Assembly: GCF_025751435.1 (NCBI RefSeq)
Contig: NZ_JAOWKY010000001.1
Span: 1,472,001 to 1,536,000, forward strand
Direction of reading: 5' to 3'
Length of the DNA stretch: 64,000 nt
Source of the DNA: Albidovulum marisflavi
GTDB taxonomy: Bacteria > Pseudomonadota > Alphaproteobacteria > Rhodobacterales > Rhodobacteraceae
The translations under genes and the position numbers were made by a program. Positions within the stretch are counted from its first letter, which is position 1. The number at the start of each line of letters is the position of its first letter. The notes beneath the pieces were generated by a model. That model was not told the DNA's origin. It was given only the letters and a program-made list of their open reading frames with translations, and searched no databases. This document shows, one piece after another, positions 52,384-60,164 of the stretch.

Positions 52384-53625
52384 ATGTCGACGCGCAGGGA
52401 TGCCATCATCATCGGTGCAGGGCCAGCCGGCCTTGCCATGAGCCGGTCGCTGATCCAGCGCGGCATCGATCACGCCGTGCTTGAGCGCGGCAGGATCGGC
52501 GAGCGCTGGCATTCCGAGCGCTGGCCCGGTCTGCGGCTTCTGACACCAAACTGGATGAACGCGTTGCCGGGCATGGGCGCGATCGAAGCGCCGGATGCCT
52601 TCATGGCGGCCAGCCGGTTCGCGCACTTGCTTGGCGCTTACGGCAATGGGATCGCGGCGCCGGTCATCACGGAATGCGACGTGCTGTCGGTGATGCGCGC
52701 CGGGCGCGGGTTCCGCGTCGTCTCCACCAACGGTGAGTGGACCTGCCGCTCCGTCGTCCTGGCGACGGGCGCGTGCGACCGCTCCGCTGTCCCCGCCTGG
52801 GCGGGGGGCCTGCCGGACCGGCTTTGCCAACTGACCCCGTCAAGCTACCGGGGGCCGGACGCGCTGCCATCGGGCGGCGTTCTGGTTGTCGGCGCATCCG
52901 CCACCGGAGTTCAACTGGCCGCAGAAATCCGGGCCAGCGGCCGGCCTGTGACGATTTCGACCGGACGGCACGTGCGTGCGCCGCGCCGCTACCGCGGGCG
53001 GGATCTGTTCCACTGGCTCGATGCCAGCGGCTTCCTGTATGAACCCCGGTCGCGCAGCAGGTCCCGACCGGTGGCCTTGCCCTCTCTGCAGCTGATCGGC
53101 AGCCCGGAGAGCCATGAAATCAGCCTTGCCGCGCTGGCGGGGCAGGGCGTTCGGATCGCGGGCCGCACCTCCGGATTGTCGGGGGATTGCCTGCGCTTCG
53201 CTCCCACCCTCGCGATGGAATGCGCGGCAGCCGAGGTTCGTCGGCGCAAGCTGATGTCAGTAATCGACGGGCACATCCTGTCGTCCGGCATCGACGCGCC
53301 CGCAGATGCGCAGGCGTGGACAGTGCAAGTCCCGCCGACATCGCACTTCGCCGCATCCAGTCTTTCGACGGGGGAGTTCGCGACGGTGATCTGGGCCACG
53401 GGTTTCCGACGCAGCTATCCCTGGCTGCAGGTTCCCGTCCTTGATGCCTCGGGCGAGGTCATGAGCGATGGCGGCCACACGCCAGTGGCCGGGTTCTACA
53501 CGCTTGGCCTGCCGTTCATGCGGCACCGCAGCTCTGCCTTCATCTACGGCTTCGGCCCCGACGCCGAGGCCATCGCAGCATCCGTATCCCGCCACCTTGA
53601 CCAAGGCGCCGCGCGCGCCGCCTGA
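52384..53625 (+). CDS. FAD/NAD(P)-binding monooxygenase (CzcO/FMO-like)
   Basis: 413 residues. FAD motif GAGPAGLAMSRSL, NAD(P) motif VVGASATGVQLAAEI preceded by SSYRGPDAL, and a C-terminal ATGFRRSYPWL like the ATGF block of class B flavoprotein monooxygenases. Substrate unknown. CAGGAGC precedes the ATG at 52384; the frame is open to 52261 but those codons cross the TGAAAC motifs. Followed after 11 bases by a second flavoprotein gene, forming a two-gene operon under the motif at 52289. Confidence 0.82.
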   Translation: MSTRRDAIIIGAGPAGLAMSRSLIQRGIDHAVLERGRIGERWHSERWPGLRLLTPNWMNALPGMGAIEAPDAFMAASRFAHLLGAYGNGIAAPVITECDVLSVMRAGRGFRVVSTNGEWTCRSVVLATGACDRSAVPAWAGGLPDRLCQLTPSSYRGPDALPSGGVLVVGASATGVQLAAEIRASGRPVTISTGRHVRAPRRYRGRDLFHWLDASGFLYEPRSRSRSRPVALPSLQLIGSPESHEISLAALAGQGVRIAGRTSGLSGDCLRFAPTLAMECAAAEVRRRKLMSVIDGHILSSGIDAPADAQAWTVQVPPTSHFAASSLSTGEFATVIWATGFRRSYPWLQVPVLDASGEVMSDGGHTPVAGFYTLGLPFMRHRSSAFIYGFGPDAEAIAASVSRHLDQGAARAA

Positions 53626-53636
53626 AAGGACAGAAC

Positions 53637-54794
53637 ATGACCACGAAACAGAATACGACCCACTATGACGCCATCATCGTCGGTGCCCGCTGCGCCGGGG
53701 CCGCGACCGCGCTGCTGCTTGCCCGGCAGGGGGCCAAGGTCCTTGTCGTCGATCACGATCAGCCCGGAACCGACACGATGTCGACGCACGCGCTCATGCG
53801 GGGCGCGGTGTTCCAGTTGAAGAAGTGGGGCCTGCTCGACACCATCATCAAGGCCGGGACGCCCGCCATCCGCCGCACCAGCTTTCTTTACGAGGATCAG
53901 GTGTTCGACGTCGACATCAAGGCCGAACACGGCGTCGACGCACTTTACGCCCCGCGGCGGAGCCTTCTGGACGCGACGATCGCAAACGCCGCGATCCGCG
54001 CCGGCGCCGAGTTCCGCTACGGCACCGGCTGCAGCGGCCTCGTGTTCGATGACGACCGCCGTGTCCGCGGCGTCACGCTGCGCGCCGCGTCGCGTGCGAA
54101 CGAATTCGTCGGGGCCGATCTGGTCATCGGCGCGGACGGCCGCCGCTCCGCCATCGCGCGGCATGTCGGCGCGGGCATCAACCGGCAGGCACACAATTCC
54201 ATCGCCTGTGTCTACAGCTACATGAGCGGGCTGCCCAACCGCGGGTATCGCTGGCATTTCGCACCCGGCGCCGCCGGCGGCATCATCCCGACGAACGATG
54301 GCCTGGCCTGCGTTTTCGTGGCCGTCGCACCTGCCGTTCTGGCTCGGTCCCGGGCCACCGGCAGCGCCGCGCAGGAAACTTTGATCCAGCGCCATCTTCC
54401 GGTTCTGGCGCAGGAAATCGCCGGGGCGGTTCCCGTCGAACGCCCCGTGACGTTTCCGGGCGCCCTTGGCTATTTCCGGCAGTCCGTCGGTCCGGGATGG
54501 GCACTGGTCGGCGATGCGGGCTATTTCCGCGACCCGTTGACCGCGCACGGGATCACCGACGCGCTGCGCGACGCCGAGCTGCTGGCGGGGGCGATCATGC
54601 GGGGCCGCCTTGGCGAATACCCCGTGCTGCGCGATACGATGTCGTCGGACTTCTTCGGGATCACCGATCAGATCGCCTCTCTCGAGTGGTCGATGGAGGC
54701 GATCCAGGGCCATCACCGCAGGTTGAACAAGGCGATGAAGGCCAATCAGGACGGCATCGCCGAACTGGGCGCATCGCTGCAACTGGCCGCCTGA
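53637..54794 (+). CDS. FAD-dependent oxidoreductase of the group A hydroxylase / geranylgeranyl reductase type
   Basis: 385 residues. FAD-binding GARCAGAATALLLA (with Arg-Cys in place of the usual Gly-Pro), DG motif IGADGRRSAIARH and GD motif LVGDAGYFRDPLTAHGITDAL. This pattern is shared by aromatic hydroxylases and geranylgeranyl-reductase-like proteins; substrate not assignable. Second gene of the operon; followed 20 bases later by a strong terminator. No NAD(P) Rossmann domain, as expected for the group. Confidence 0.82.
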   Translation: MTTKQNTTHYDAIIVGARCAGAATALLLARQGAKVLVVDHDQPGTDTMSTHALMRGAVFQLKKWGLLDTIIKAGTPAIRRTSFLYEDQVFDVDIKAEHGVDALYAPRRSLLDATIANAAIRAGAEFRYGTGCSGLVFDDDRRVRGVTLRAASRANEFVGADLVIGADGRRSAIARHVGAGINRQAHNSIACVYSYMSGLPNRGYRWHFAPGAAGGIIPTNDGLACVFVAVAPAVLARSRATGSAAQETLIQRHLPVLAQEIAGAVPVERPVTFPGALGYFRQSVGPGWALVGDAGYFRDPLTAHGITDALRDAELLAGAIMRGRLGEYPVLRDTMSSDFFGITDQIASLEWSMEAIQGHHRRLNKAMKANQDGIAELGASLQLAA

Positions 54795-54813
54795 GTAACT
54801 TCTGGATCCAACG

Positions 54814-54838
54814 AAAGCCCGCCGTTCGGCGGGCTTTT
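54814..54838 (+). terminator. Rho-independent terminator after the two flavoprotein genes
   Basis: 10-pair stem AAAGCCCGCC / GGCGGGCTTT with a tetraloop GTTC, running into TTTT. 20 bases after the stop. Confidence 0.85.
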
Positions 54839-54883
54839 CCTGTCCGGGCATCACCGCGCGCGGAAACCATCGTCAGCATCCAC

Positions 54884-54913
54884 AAAAAAAAGACCCGCCG
54901 GCAAGGGCGGGTC
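54884..54913 (-). terminator. Rho-independent terminator of the 49-residue gene
   Basis: Minus strand: stem GACCCGCC / GGCGGGTC followed by an uninterrupted run of eight T. Lies 34 bases after the stop at 54947. The quality of this terminator is good evidence that the tiny gene is transcribed. Confidence 0.85.
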
Positions 54914-54946
54914 AGTCAGGGAGGAAGTCCGGGAACCGGCTGGCGA

Positions 54947-55096
54947 TCAAAAGCGATGCGCAAGGCGCGCCGTGTGATCGAGATGCAGGCCGATGTCGCG
55001 CGCCAACCAGGGTTCAAGGTGGCGTGTGGCGCGGTAGAGTGTTCGCGCCTCCTTGCGGCTCATCAGCGCGCAGTGAAGGTCGTTCAGGGCTTTCAT
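54947..55096 (-). CDS. 49-residue protein, DUF1127-like
   Basis: Begins MKALNDLHCALMSRKEARTL and ends ARLAHRF; basic and helical, with HLEPWLARDIGLH resembling the LxxRxLxDIGL phrase of DUF1127 small proteins, some of which bind RNA or tune phosphate and carbon metabolism. Too short for most gene finders, but it has a GGAG site 6 bases before the ATG, an upstream TGAAAC motif on the same strand and a near-perfect terminator. Divergent from the truncated haemoglobin gene. Confidence 0.65.
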   Translation of the reverse strand: MKALNDLHCALMSRKEARTLYRATRHLEPWLARDIGLHLDHTARLAHRF

Positions 55097-55143
55097 GTCT
55101 GTCTCCATTCATCGTTTCGATGCAGTGAATATCGCCCCACACC

Positions 55144-55191
55144 GTTTCAGCCGAATGTCCTCGGACCGGTCGGCGTGCTTCATTTGCTGCG
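55144..55191 (-). promoter_or_regulatory. Three-part TGAAAC motif, promoter of the 49-residue gene
   Basis: Read on the minus strand: CGCAGC (weak) at 55191 and TGAAGC at 55182 with 9-base offset, 27 bases, TGAAAC at 55149, then 10 bases to GATATT, the best -10-like box of the set. Exact spacing match to the plus-strand sites despite weaker upstream hexamers. Confidence 0.5.
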
Positions 55192-55207
55192 GCGCGCGGC
55201 GAATGGC

Positions 55208-55255
55208 TGAAACATTTGAAACGAAGCGGGGTGCCGCGAGACACAGAGATGAAAC
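55208..55255 (+). promoter_or_regulatory. Three-part TGAAAC motif, truncated haemoglobin promoter
   Basis: TGAAAC at 55208 and 55217 (two perfect hexamers, 9-base offset), 27 bases, TGAAAC at 55250. The clearest copy. 64 bases from the last hexamer to the haemoglobin ATG at 55320. Confidence 0.65.
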
Positions 55256-55319
55256 AACTGCGCGGAATGCTGGTCGCGAAGACCGACCGAAACGCTTGCC
55301 ACATGGGCCCGGTTTGATC

Positions 55320-55745
55320 ATGCTCGATGTCACAAAGCACAGGAACATCGGTGACCAGACGGCCCCCACGGGCCAGAAAGGGGTTCACTTGGCAAGGACA
55401 CTGTTCGACAAGTACGGTGGATTTTCCGTTGTCAGCAAGATCGTTCTGGATCTCTATGACCGGCTTCTGGACGACGATGAAGTCGGCCCCTTCTTCGACG
55501 ACGTCGAGATGGCGCGCATCGTGGACCATCAGACCAAATTCGTGTCTTCGCTGATGGGGGGGCCGGCGTCCTACACGGACGACCAGATCGAGAAGATGCA
55601 CGCGCGACTGACGATCACAAACGCGCATTTCGACACGCTCAAGGGCATCCTTTGCCGGACCCTGCTGGATCACGGCGTCAGCGAAGAGGACGCGGAGACC
55701 GTGGTTGCCGGTTTCGAGGCGCGTCGGAAACTGGTGGTGGAGTAG
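55320..55745 (+). CDS. Group I truncated haemoglobin
   Basis: 141 residues; a 2-on-2 globin core begins near residue 27 (RTLFDKYGGF), with the B-helix Tyr in LDLYDRLL, the E-helix HQTKF, GGP-containing loop, and the proximal His94 in KMHARLTIT. Binds haem and O2, NO or CO. The 26-residue N-terminal extension is polar. Start 55320 is the only ATG close to the core. Its stop is 4 bases before the TTG of the cyclase-like gene whose ribosome site lies inside this gene, so the two are translationally coupled. That suggests haem-gas input to the cyclase-like protein. Confidence 0.88.
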   Translation: MLDVTKHRNIGDQTAPTGQKGVHLARTLFDKYGGFSVVSKIVLDLYDRLLDDDEVGPFFDDVEMARIVDHQTKFVSSLMGGPASYTDDQIEKMHARLTITNAHFDTLKGILCRTLLDHGVSEEDAETVVAGFEARRKLVVE

Positions 55746-55749
55746 ACGA

Positions 55750-56799
55750 TTGTCGATAGCCGCGATCAACGAACAGCTATTGCGCGCGATCGGCGTTGGC
55801 GTCGCGCTGCTGGACCTCGAGACGCTGCGGCTCCGGTTCTGCAACGATACATTCAAGGAATGGTTCGGTGACATCGAGGTGGGCCAGCACCTGACCGATC
55901 TTTTCGCGGGCTTCGACACCGAGGCGCTCAAAGCCGCCCTGGCCGGTGAGGGGCGCCATACGACGGAAACGACCTTTCGCCTGCGACGGCGTACGATGAC
56001 GGTCGCGCTGGCATTCAACCGGGCGCTGGAAAGCGACGAGGCGATCGCGGTCCTGGTCTGTCAGAACATCTCGCGGATCAAGGAACTGGAATCGATGATC
56101 GACTCTTACTCGATGATGGTCGAGCGCAATACGCGCGAGATCAAGCGCGAGAAGGAGCAGGTCGAAAAGCTGCTGCTGAACATGATGCCGCGCTCGGTCT
56201 ACGAGGAGTACAAGACCTTCGGCATCGTGACCCCGCGCCTCTACGATCCGGTCGCGGTTCTTTGCCTCGACTTCATCGGGTTCGCCGAGATGGTCACCGC
56301 CCACGACCCCGGCGTCATCGTCAGCGAGCTTAACGACATCTACACCGCCTTCGACCGGATCGGAGAACAGTTCGGCTGTGCGCGCATCCGCGCGGTGGGC
56401 GACTTCTATATCGCAATGGCCGGCATGCCGGACCCGGCAGAGGATTTCGCACAGTCGGCGGCGAATGCAGCCGTCCGCTTCATCCGCTACCTGAAGCAGC
56501 GCAACGAGACGCATCCGATCAAGTGGACCTGCCGCATCGGGATCGCCGCTGGCCCGGTGGTGGGATCCGTCGTGGGGGTTCAGAAATACATCTATGACGT
56601 CTTCGGCGCGGCGGTCATCCACGCCAGCCGCTTGCGGTACTTCGCCAACCCCATGTGCATCGTCGCGAACCGCATGATGACCGAGCAGCTCGATGACGGG
56701 TTCGTCGCCCTTTCCCAAGGCAAGATCGAACTGACCGACGCGGAACCCGAAGAGGTCTTCCGGATCGAGGCCGACGTACACGCCGCCGAGGGGACCTGA
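55750..56799 (+). CDS. PAS-coiled coil-class III nucleotidyl cyclase-like protein, altered active site
   Basis: 349 residues from a TTG start with GGAG 8 bases ahead. Residues 1-110 look like a PAS/HNOBA-type sensor; 115-150 a coiled coil ending EKLLLNMMPRSVYEEY, the signalling helix seen in soluble guanylate cyclases; 165-345 the class III catalytic domain. Metal Asp174 and Asp218 are present and Arg294 is kept, but the transition-state Asn is Ile290 (FGAAVIHASR) and the purine-selecting Lys position is Arg214. Activity is doubtful or altered. Coupled to the truncated haemoglobin and followed after 2 bases by the PAS kinase. Confidence 0.82.
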   Translation: MSIAAINEQLLRAIGVGVALLDLETLRLRFCNDTFKEWFGDIEVGQHLTDLFAGFDTEALKAALAGEGRHTTETTFRLRRRTMTVALAFNRALESDEAIAVLVCQNISRIKELESMIDSYSMMVERNTREIKREKEQVEKLLLNMMPRSVYEEYKTFGIVTPRLYDPVAVLCLDFIGFAEMVTAHDPGVIVSELNDIYTAFDRIGEQFGCARIRAVGDFYIAMAGMPDPAEDFAQSAANAAVRFIRYLKQRNETHPIKWTCRIGIAAGPVVGSVVGVQKYIYDVFGAAVIHASRLRYFANPMCIVANRMMTEQLDDGFVALSQGKIELTDAEPEEVFRIEADVHAAEGT

Positions 56800-56801
56800 C
56801 G

Positions 56802-58727
56802 ATGGCGGTGCGTTTCGATCCATCGGTGCCCGACACGCACCGCAATGACGGCATTCCCGAACGTGCCGCGGACATGCTGGACGAAGTGATCGACGCCCTG
56901 TCCGAGGGGCTCGCGGTTTTCGACGAGGAAGCGATACTGATCCGGCTGAACGCCGGATTCCGCACCATGAACCCGCAGATCGCCGACCTGCTGCACCCGG
57001 GCCTGAGCTGGGACATCCTTTTGCGCGAATGGGTCGGCCGGGGGGGCTTACCTGGAACCGCACGGGAGAGGCTGGCCTGGATGGAGGCACGCCTGGCCAA
57101 TGGCGAGCGCGGCGCCATGCCCGTCGAGTTCGACGCGAACGGCCGCGTCTACCAGGTGCTGATGCGGGCCACTGCGACGGGCGGTTTCGTCCTGGTCCAG
57201 AACGACATCACCGAACGCCTGAGCTTCGAGGAGAACGAACGCGAGGCGGACATGCTGCTTCGTCAGGTTCTGGAGGCCTGCCCGGCCAACATCGTCATGA
57301 CCCGTGTCGGCGACGGCGAGGTGATCTATCGCACCCCCGCCGCCGCCAAGCTGCTTGGAACAGGCAAGCGCCCGAACGGCGTCTTCGCCTCGCGCGAGGA
57401 GCGCGCGGATTTCATCACCGCCCTTCTGCCCGACGGTCGGGTGGACGACATGACCGTGATGGGGGTCCGGGCCGACGGCGCGCGCTTTCCCTGCATGATC
57501 TCGGCCCGCCTGATCGACTATCGTGGCGAGGACGTGATCGTTTCCACGACCGTCGACATCAGCAAGGAGGTCGAACTTCGCCGCACGCTGGCCGAGCAGC
57601 GCGAACAGATATTCCAGGCGGAGAAGATGTCGGCCCTGGGCGAGCTTCTGGCCGGTGTCGCGCACGAACTGAACAATCCGCTGTCCGTCGTCGTCGGACA
57701 CGCGCTGATGCTGCGCGACGAAAACATCGCGCCCGAAACGCTGCGCCGCGTCGAAAAGATCAGTGAGGCCGCCGAGCGCTGCGCCAAGATCGTGAAGTCC
57801 TTCCTGGCGATGGCCCGGCAGCAGCCCGCGCGGCTGGTGCCTATCGACGTGACCGATACGCTCGAAATAGCCATCGACGCGCTGCTGAACGGGGCTGACG
57901 GCATCTCGACCCGTATCGAAGCCGATTTCGACCCGGATCTGCCACCGATCAGAGGGGACGCGCACCAGATCGCGCAGATCCTGATCAACCTCGTGACCAA
58001 TGCCGATCAGGCGATCAGCGAAAGCGGCAGGGGGGACCTTATCCGCATCACGGCGCGGCACGACGCCAGCGCCGGAATGCTTGAAATCACCGTGGCCGAC
58101 AATGGCCCCGGCATCCCGGACGAGATCCAGAGCCGCATCTTCGACCCGCTGTTCACGACCAAGCCCGTGGGCTCTGGCACCGGGATCGGACTTGCGCTTT
58201 GCCACCGGATCGCGACGGCCCATGCGGGGCAGATCCGGGTGATGCCCGACAGCGGCAAGGGCGCCGTGATCGTGGTTCGGTTGCCCTCGACGACGGAGGC
58301 CGATCCAGGCGTCATGGCCCGGCAGGCGGATGAGGCGAACCAGTCCAGGGGCCGAATTCTGGTCGTCGACGATGAAGAGGACGTATCCGATCTGATCCGC
58401 GAAATCCTGGTCAGGGACGGGTTCGACGTTGCGATTGCCAATACCGCCGAGGCGGCGCTGAAAATGACCGATGACCAGGACTTCACCCTGATCCTGACAG
58501 ACCTGAATATGCCCGGCATGGGCGGGCGCGGGTTCTACGAGACCCTGCTTCGCAAGCGCCCTTCGCTTGCACGGCGCGTCGGTTTCGTGACCGGTGACAC
58601 GATGAGCCCCCAGGCACGCGGCTTCCTTGACGGCGCGGGCCGCCCCTTCCTTGAAAAACCCATCGCACCGGCCGAGCTTCGCAAGCTTGCGCAGTCCATG
58701 CTGGGGAAACGGCGGGGGTCGGCGTGA
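56802..58727 (+). CDS. Double-PAS hybrid histidine kinase
   Basis: 641 residues, cytoplasmic. PAS-like domains at about 25-140 and 150-260, HisKA with His288 in LAGVAHELNNPLS, HATPase with NLVTNADQAISE, DNGPGIP and GTGIGLALC, and a C-terminal receiver (about 505-635) with acceptor Asp in LILTDLNMPGMGG. The first PAS resembles the sensory part of the preceding cyclase-like protein in its opening phrase (about LSEGLAVFDEEAILIRLN). The stop overlaps the GTG of the response regulator by 4 bases, a classic kinase-regulator pair. Confidence 0.9.
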   Translation: MAVRFDPSVPDTHRNDGIPERAADMLDEVIDALSEGLAVFDEEAILIRLNAGFRTMNPQIADLLHPGLSWDILLREWVGRGGLPGTARERLAWMEARLANGERGAMPVEFDANGRVYQVLMRATATGGFVLVQNDITERLSFEENEREADMLLRQVLEACPANIVMTRVGDGEVIYRTPAAAKLLGTGKRPNGVFASREERADFITALLPDGRVDDMTVMGVRADGARFPCMISARLIDYRGEDVIVSTTVDISKEVELRRTLAEQREQIFQAEKMSALGELLAGVAHELNNPLSVVVGHALMLRDENIAPETLRRVEKISEAAERCAKIVKSFLAMARQQPARLVPIDVTDTLEIAIDALLNGADGISTRIEADFDPDLPPIRGDAHQIAQILINLVTNADQAISESGRGDLIRITARHDASAGMLEITVADNGPGIPDEIQSRIFDPLFTTKPVGSGTGIGLALCHRIATAHAGQIRVMPDSGKGAVIVVRLPSTTEADPGVMARQADEANQSRGRILVVDDEEDVSDLIREILVRDGFDVAIANTAEAALKMTDDQDFTLILTDLNMPGMGGRGFYETLLRKRPSLARRVGFVTGDTMSPQARGFLDGAGRPFLEKPIAPAELRKLAQSMLGKRRGSA

Positions 58728-59422
58728 GTGATCACATCCTCATTTGCGACGACGAGCGCGAACTGCGCGATATGCTGGCCGAATATCTGGGAAAGCGCGG
58801 CTTCCGGACGACCCTTGCAGCGCACGCGGAAGAGCTGCGCGCGGCCATCGGCAAGCAGAAGCCCGATCTGATCCTGCTGGACATCAACATGCCCGGAGAG
58901 GACGGCCTGTCGGTCCTCAGAAGCCTGCAGGGGCCGGACGCGCCGCTTGTCATCATGCTAACGGCGGCGGGCGAGGTGGTCGACAGGGTGGTCGGGCTGG
59001 AAATGGGCGCGGACGATTACCTGGCCAAGCCCGTGGACCTGCGCGAACTGGCGTCCCGCATCAAGGCCGTGCTGCGCCGCCGCGTAACGGCAACGGCCGA
59101 ACCCGCGACCGAGCGCGCGCGCTTTCGCTTCGGCAAGACCTGGCTTGACCTCGACGCGGCGAAGCTTCTCGACGAAGAGGGGAACGAGGTGCCGCTGACC
59201 TCGATGGAGTTCAACCTGCTCAAGCTGTTCGCCAGGAACCGCGGCCGAGTGCTCAATCGCGATCAGATCCTAGAGGGGGCGCATGATCGCAACTGGGATC
59301 CCTTCGACCGGTCGATCGACATCCGGATCTCGCGCATACGCAAGAAGATCGAGATCAATCCGCAAAAGCCCGAGGTCATTCGCACCGTGCGCGGTGTGGG
59401 ATACATCTACGATCCCTCCTGA
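58724..59422 (+). CDS. OmpR/PhoB-family response regulator, candidate regulator of the TGAAAC regulon
   Basis: 232 residues from GTG. Acidic Asp9-Asp10, phosphoacceptor Asp53 (LILLDINMPGEDG), Lys in DYLAKPVDLRELA, then winged helix ending ISRIRKKIEINPQKPEVIRTV. OmpR-type dimers bind direct repeats, as seen in the TGAAAC arrays around it. Translationally coupled to the kinase. The next TGAAAC array begins at 59420 and overlaps the end of this gene. Assignment as regulator of the arrays is inference. Confidence 0.9.
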   Translation: MSDHILICDDERELRDMLAEYLGKRGFRTTLAAHAEELRAAIGKQKPDLILLDINMPGEDGLSVLRSLQGPDAPLVIMLTAAGEVVDRVVGLEMGADDYLAKPVDLRELASRIKAVLRRRVTATAEPATERARFRFGKTWLDLDAAKLLDEEGNEVPLTSMEFNLLKLFARNRGRVLNRDQILEGAHDRNWDPFDRSIDIRISRIRKKIEINPQKPEVIRTVRGVGYIYDPS

Positions 59423-59467
59423 AACAATCGAAACGCTGAAGGGGCCGGGGCGACAAAGCGCTGAAAC
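59420..59467 (+). promoter_or_regulatory. Three-part TGAAAC motif, second globin promoter
   Basis: TGAAAC at 59420 and CGAAAC at 59429 (9-base offset), 27 bases, TGAAAC at 59462, then CAAGTT 10 bases later. Lies from the response-regulator stop codon into the 92-base gap before the globin gene. Confidence 0.6.
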
Positions 59468-59514
59468 GGTCCGAAGGCAAGTTGGCGGCATCAACCGGAA
59501 GGAAGGATGCCACC

Positions 59515-59949
59515 ATGACCCTCAGCCCCGAAGACGTCACCGCCATCCGCCAGAGCTGGACCGCCCTGTCGATGGACCCGGAAACCCTGACGCAGCGCTT
59601 TTACGCGGAACTCTTCCGCATCGCGCCTGAAGTAAGGCCGATGTTTGCCGGCTCCGACCTGCAATCGCAACGCCGCAAGCTTGCCGCCGCGATCGGAATG
59701 GTCGTTCACCACGCCGACAGGCTGGCCGCCGTTGTCCCCGCCCTGGAAGACCTTGGCCGCCGCCACGTCGGCTATGGCGTCACCGATGCGCACTACGATG
59801 CCGTCGGACGGGCGCTGATCCATGCCATCGCCGAAATCCACGGCCCCTCTTTCACTCCCAAGATCCGCAACGCCTGGCTTGCCGCATACACGGCGGTCGC
59901 CGCGACGATGCAGGCGGGCGCCGCCACCGCGTTCCGCAAAAGCGCCTGA
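59515..59949 (+). CDS. Single-domain globin (flavohaemoglobin-type globin domain)
   Basis: 144 residues, 3-on-3 globin. Phe/Tyr-rich N-terminus with RFYAELFRIAPEVRPMF, distal Gln52 in SQRRKL and proximal His84 in LGRRHVGYGV. It lacks the FAD/NAD reductase half of flavohaemoglobin, so it needs an external reductant or serves as sensor or scavenger of NO/O2. GGAAGGA precedes the ATG at 59515; the in-frame ATG at 59482 is within the motif region. Leads an operon with the 58-residue, cysteine synthase-glutaredoxin and MFS genes. Confidence 0.88.
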   Translation: MTLSPEDVTAIRQSWTALSMDPETLTQRFYAELFRIAPEVRPMFAGSDLQSQRRKLAAAIGMVVHHADRLAAVVPALEDLGRRHVGYGVTDAHYDAVGRALIHAIAEIHGPSFTPKIRNAWLAAYTAVAATMQAGAATAFRKSA

Positions 59950-59975
59950 TCCCCATCCCCGAAAGGAAAAACAGC

Positions 59976-60152
59976 ATGCCCCCCCAGACCTTCACATCCC
60001 CGCAAATGCACGCGCCCAAGCCCGACATCATCGGACCCTACAGCCACTGGCCGCGCCGGACGTCGAAGCGCGCAGCGCGCACCTACGCGCTCGCGGGTTC
60101 GGCAGCCACGGCTGCCGCCGTCTTCGCCCACTGCGTCGTCCCCCTGATCTGA
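59976..60152 (+). CDS. 58-residue protein with C-terminal membrane segment
   Basis: Begins MPPQTFTSPQMHAPKPDIIG, has a basic centre (RRTSKRAARTY) and a hydrophobic tail (ALAGSAATAAAVFAHCVV). Probably a small tail-anchored inner-membrane protein. GAAAGGA precedes the ATG and its stop is 12 bases before the next gene, so it is embedded in the operon. Family not recognised. Confidence 0.6.
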   Translation: MPPQTFTSPQMHAPKPDIIGPYSHWPRRTSKRAARTYALAGSAATAAAVFAHCVVPLI

Positions 60153-60164
60153 GGAGCCGTCACG

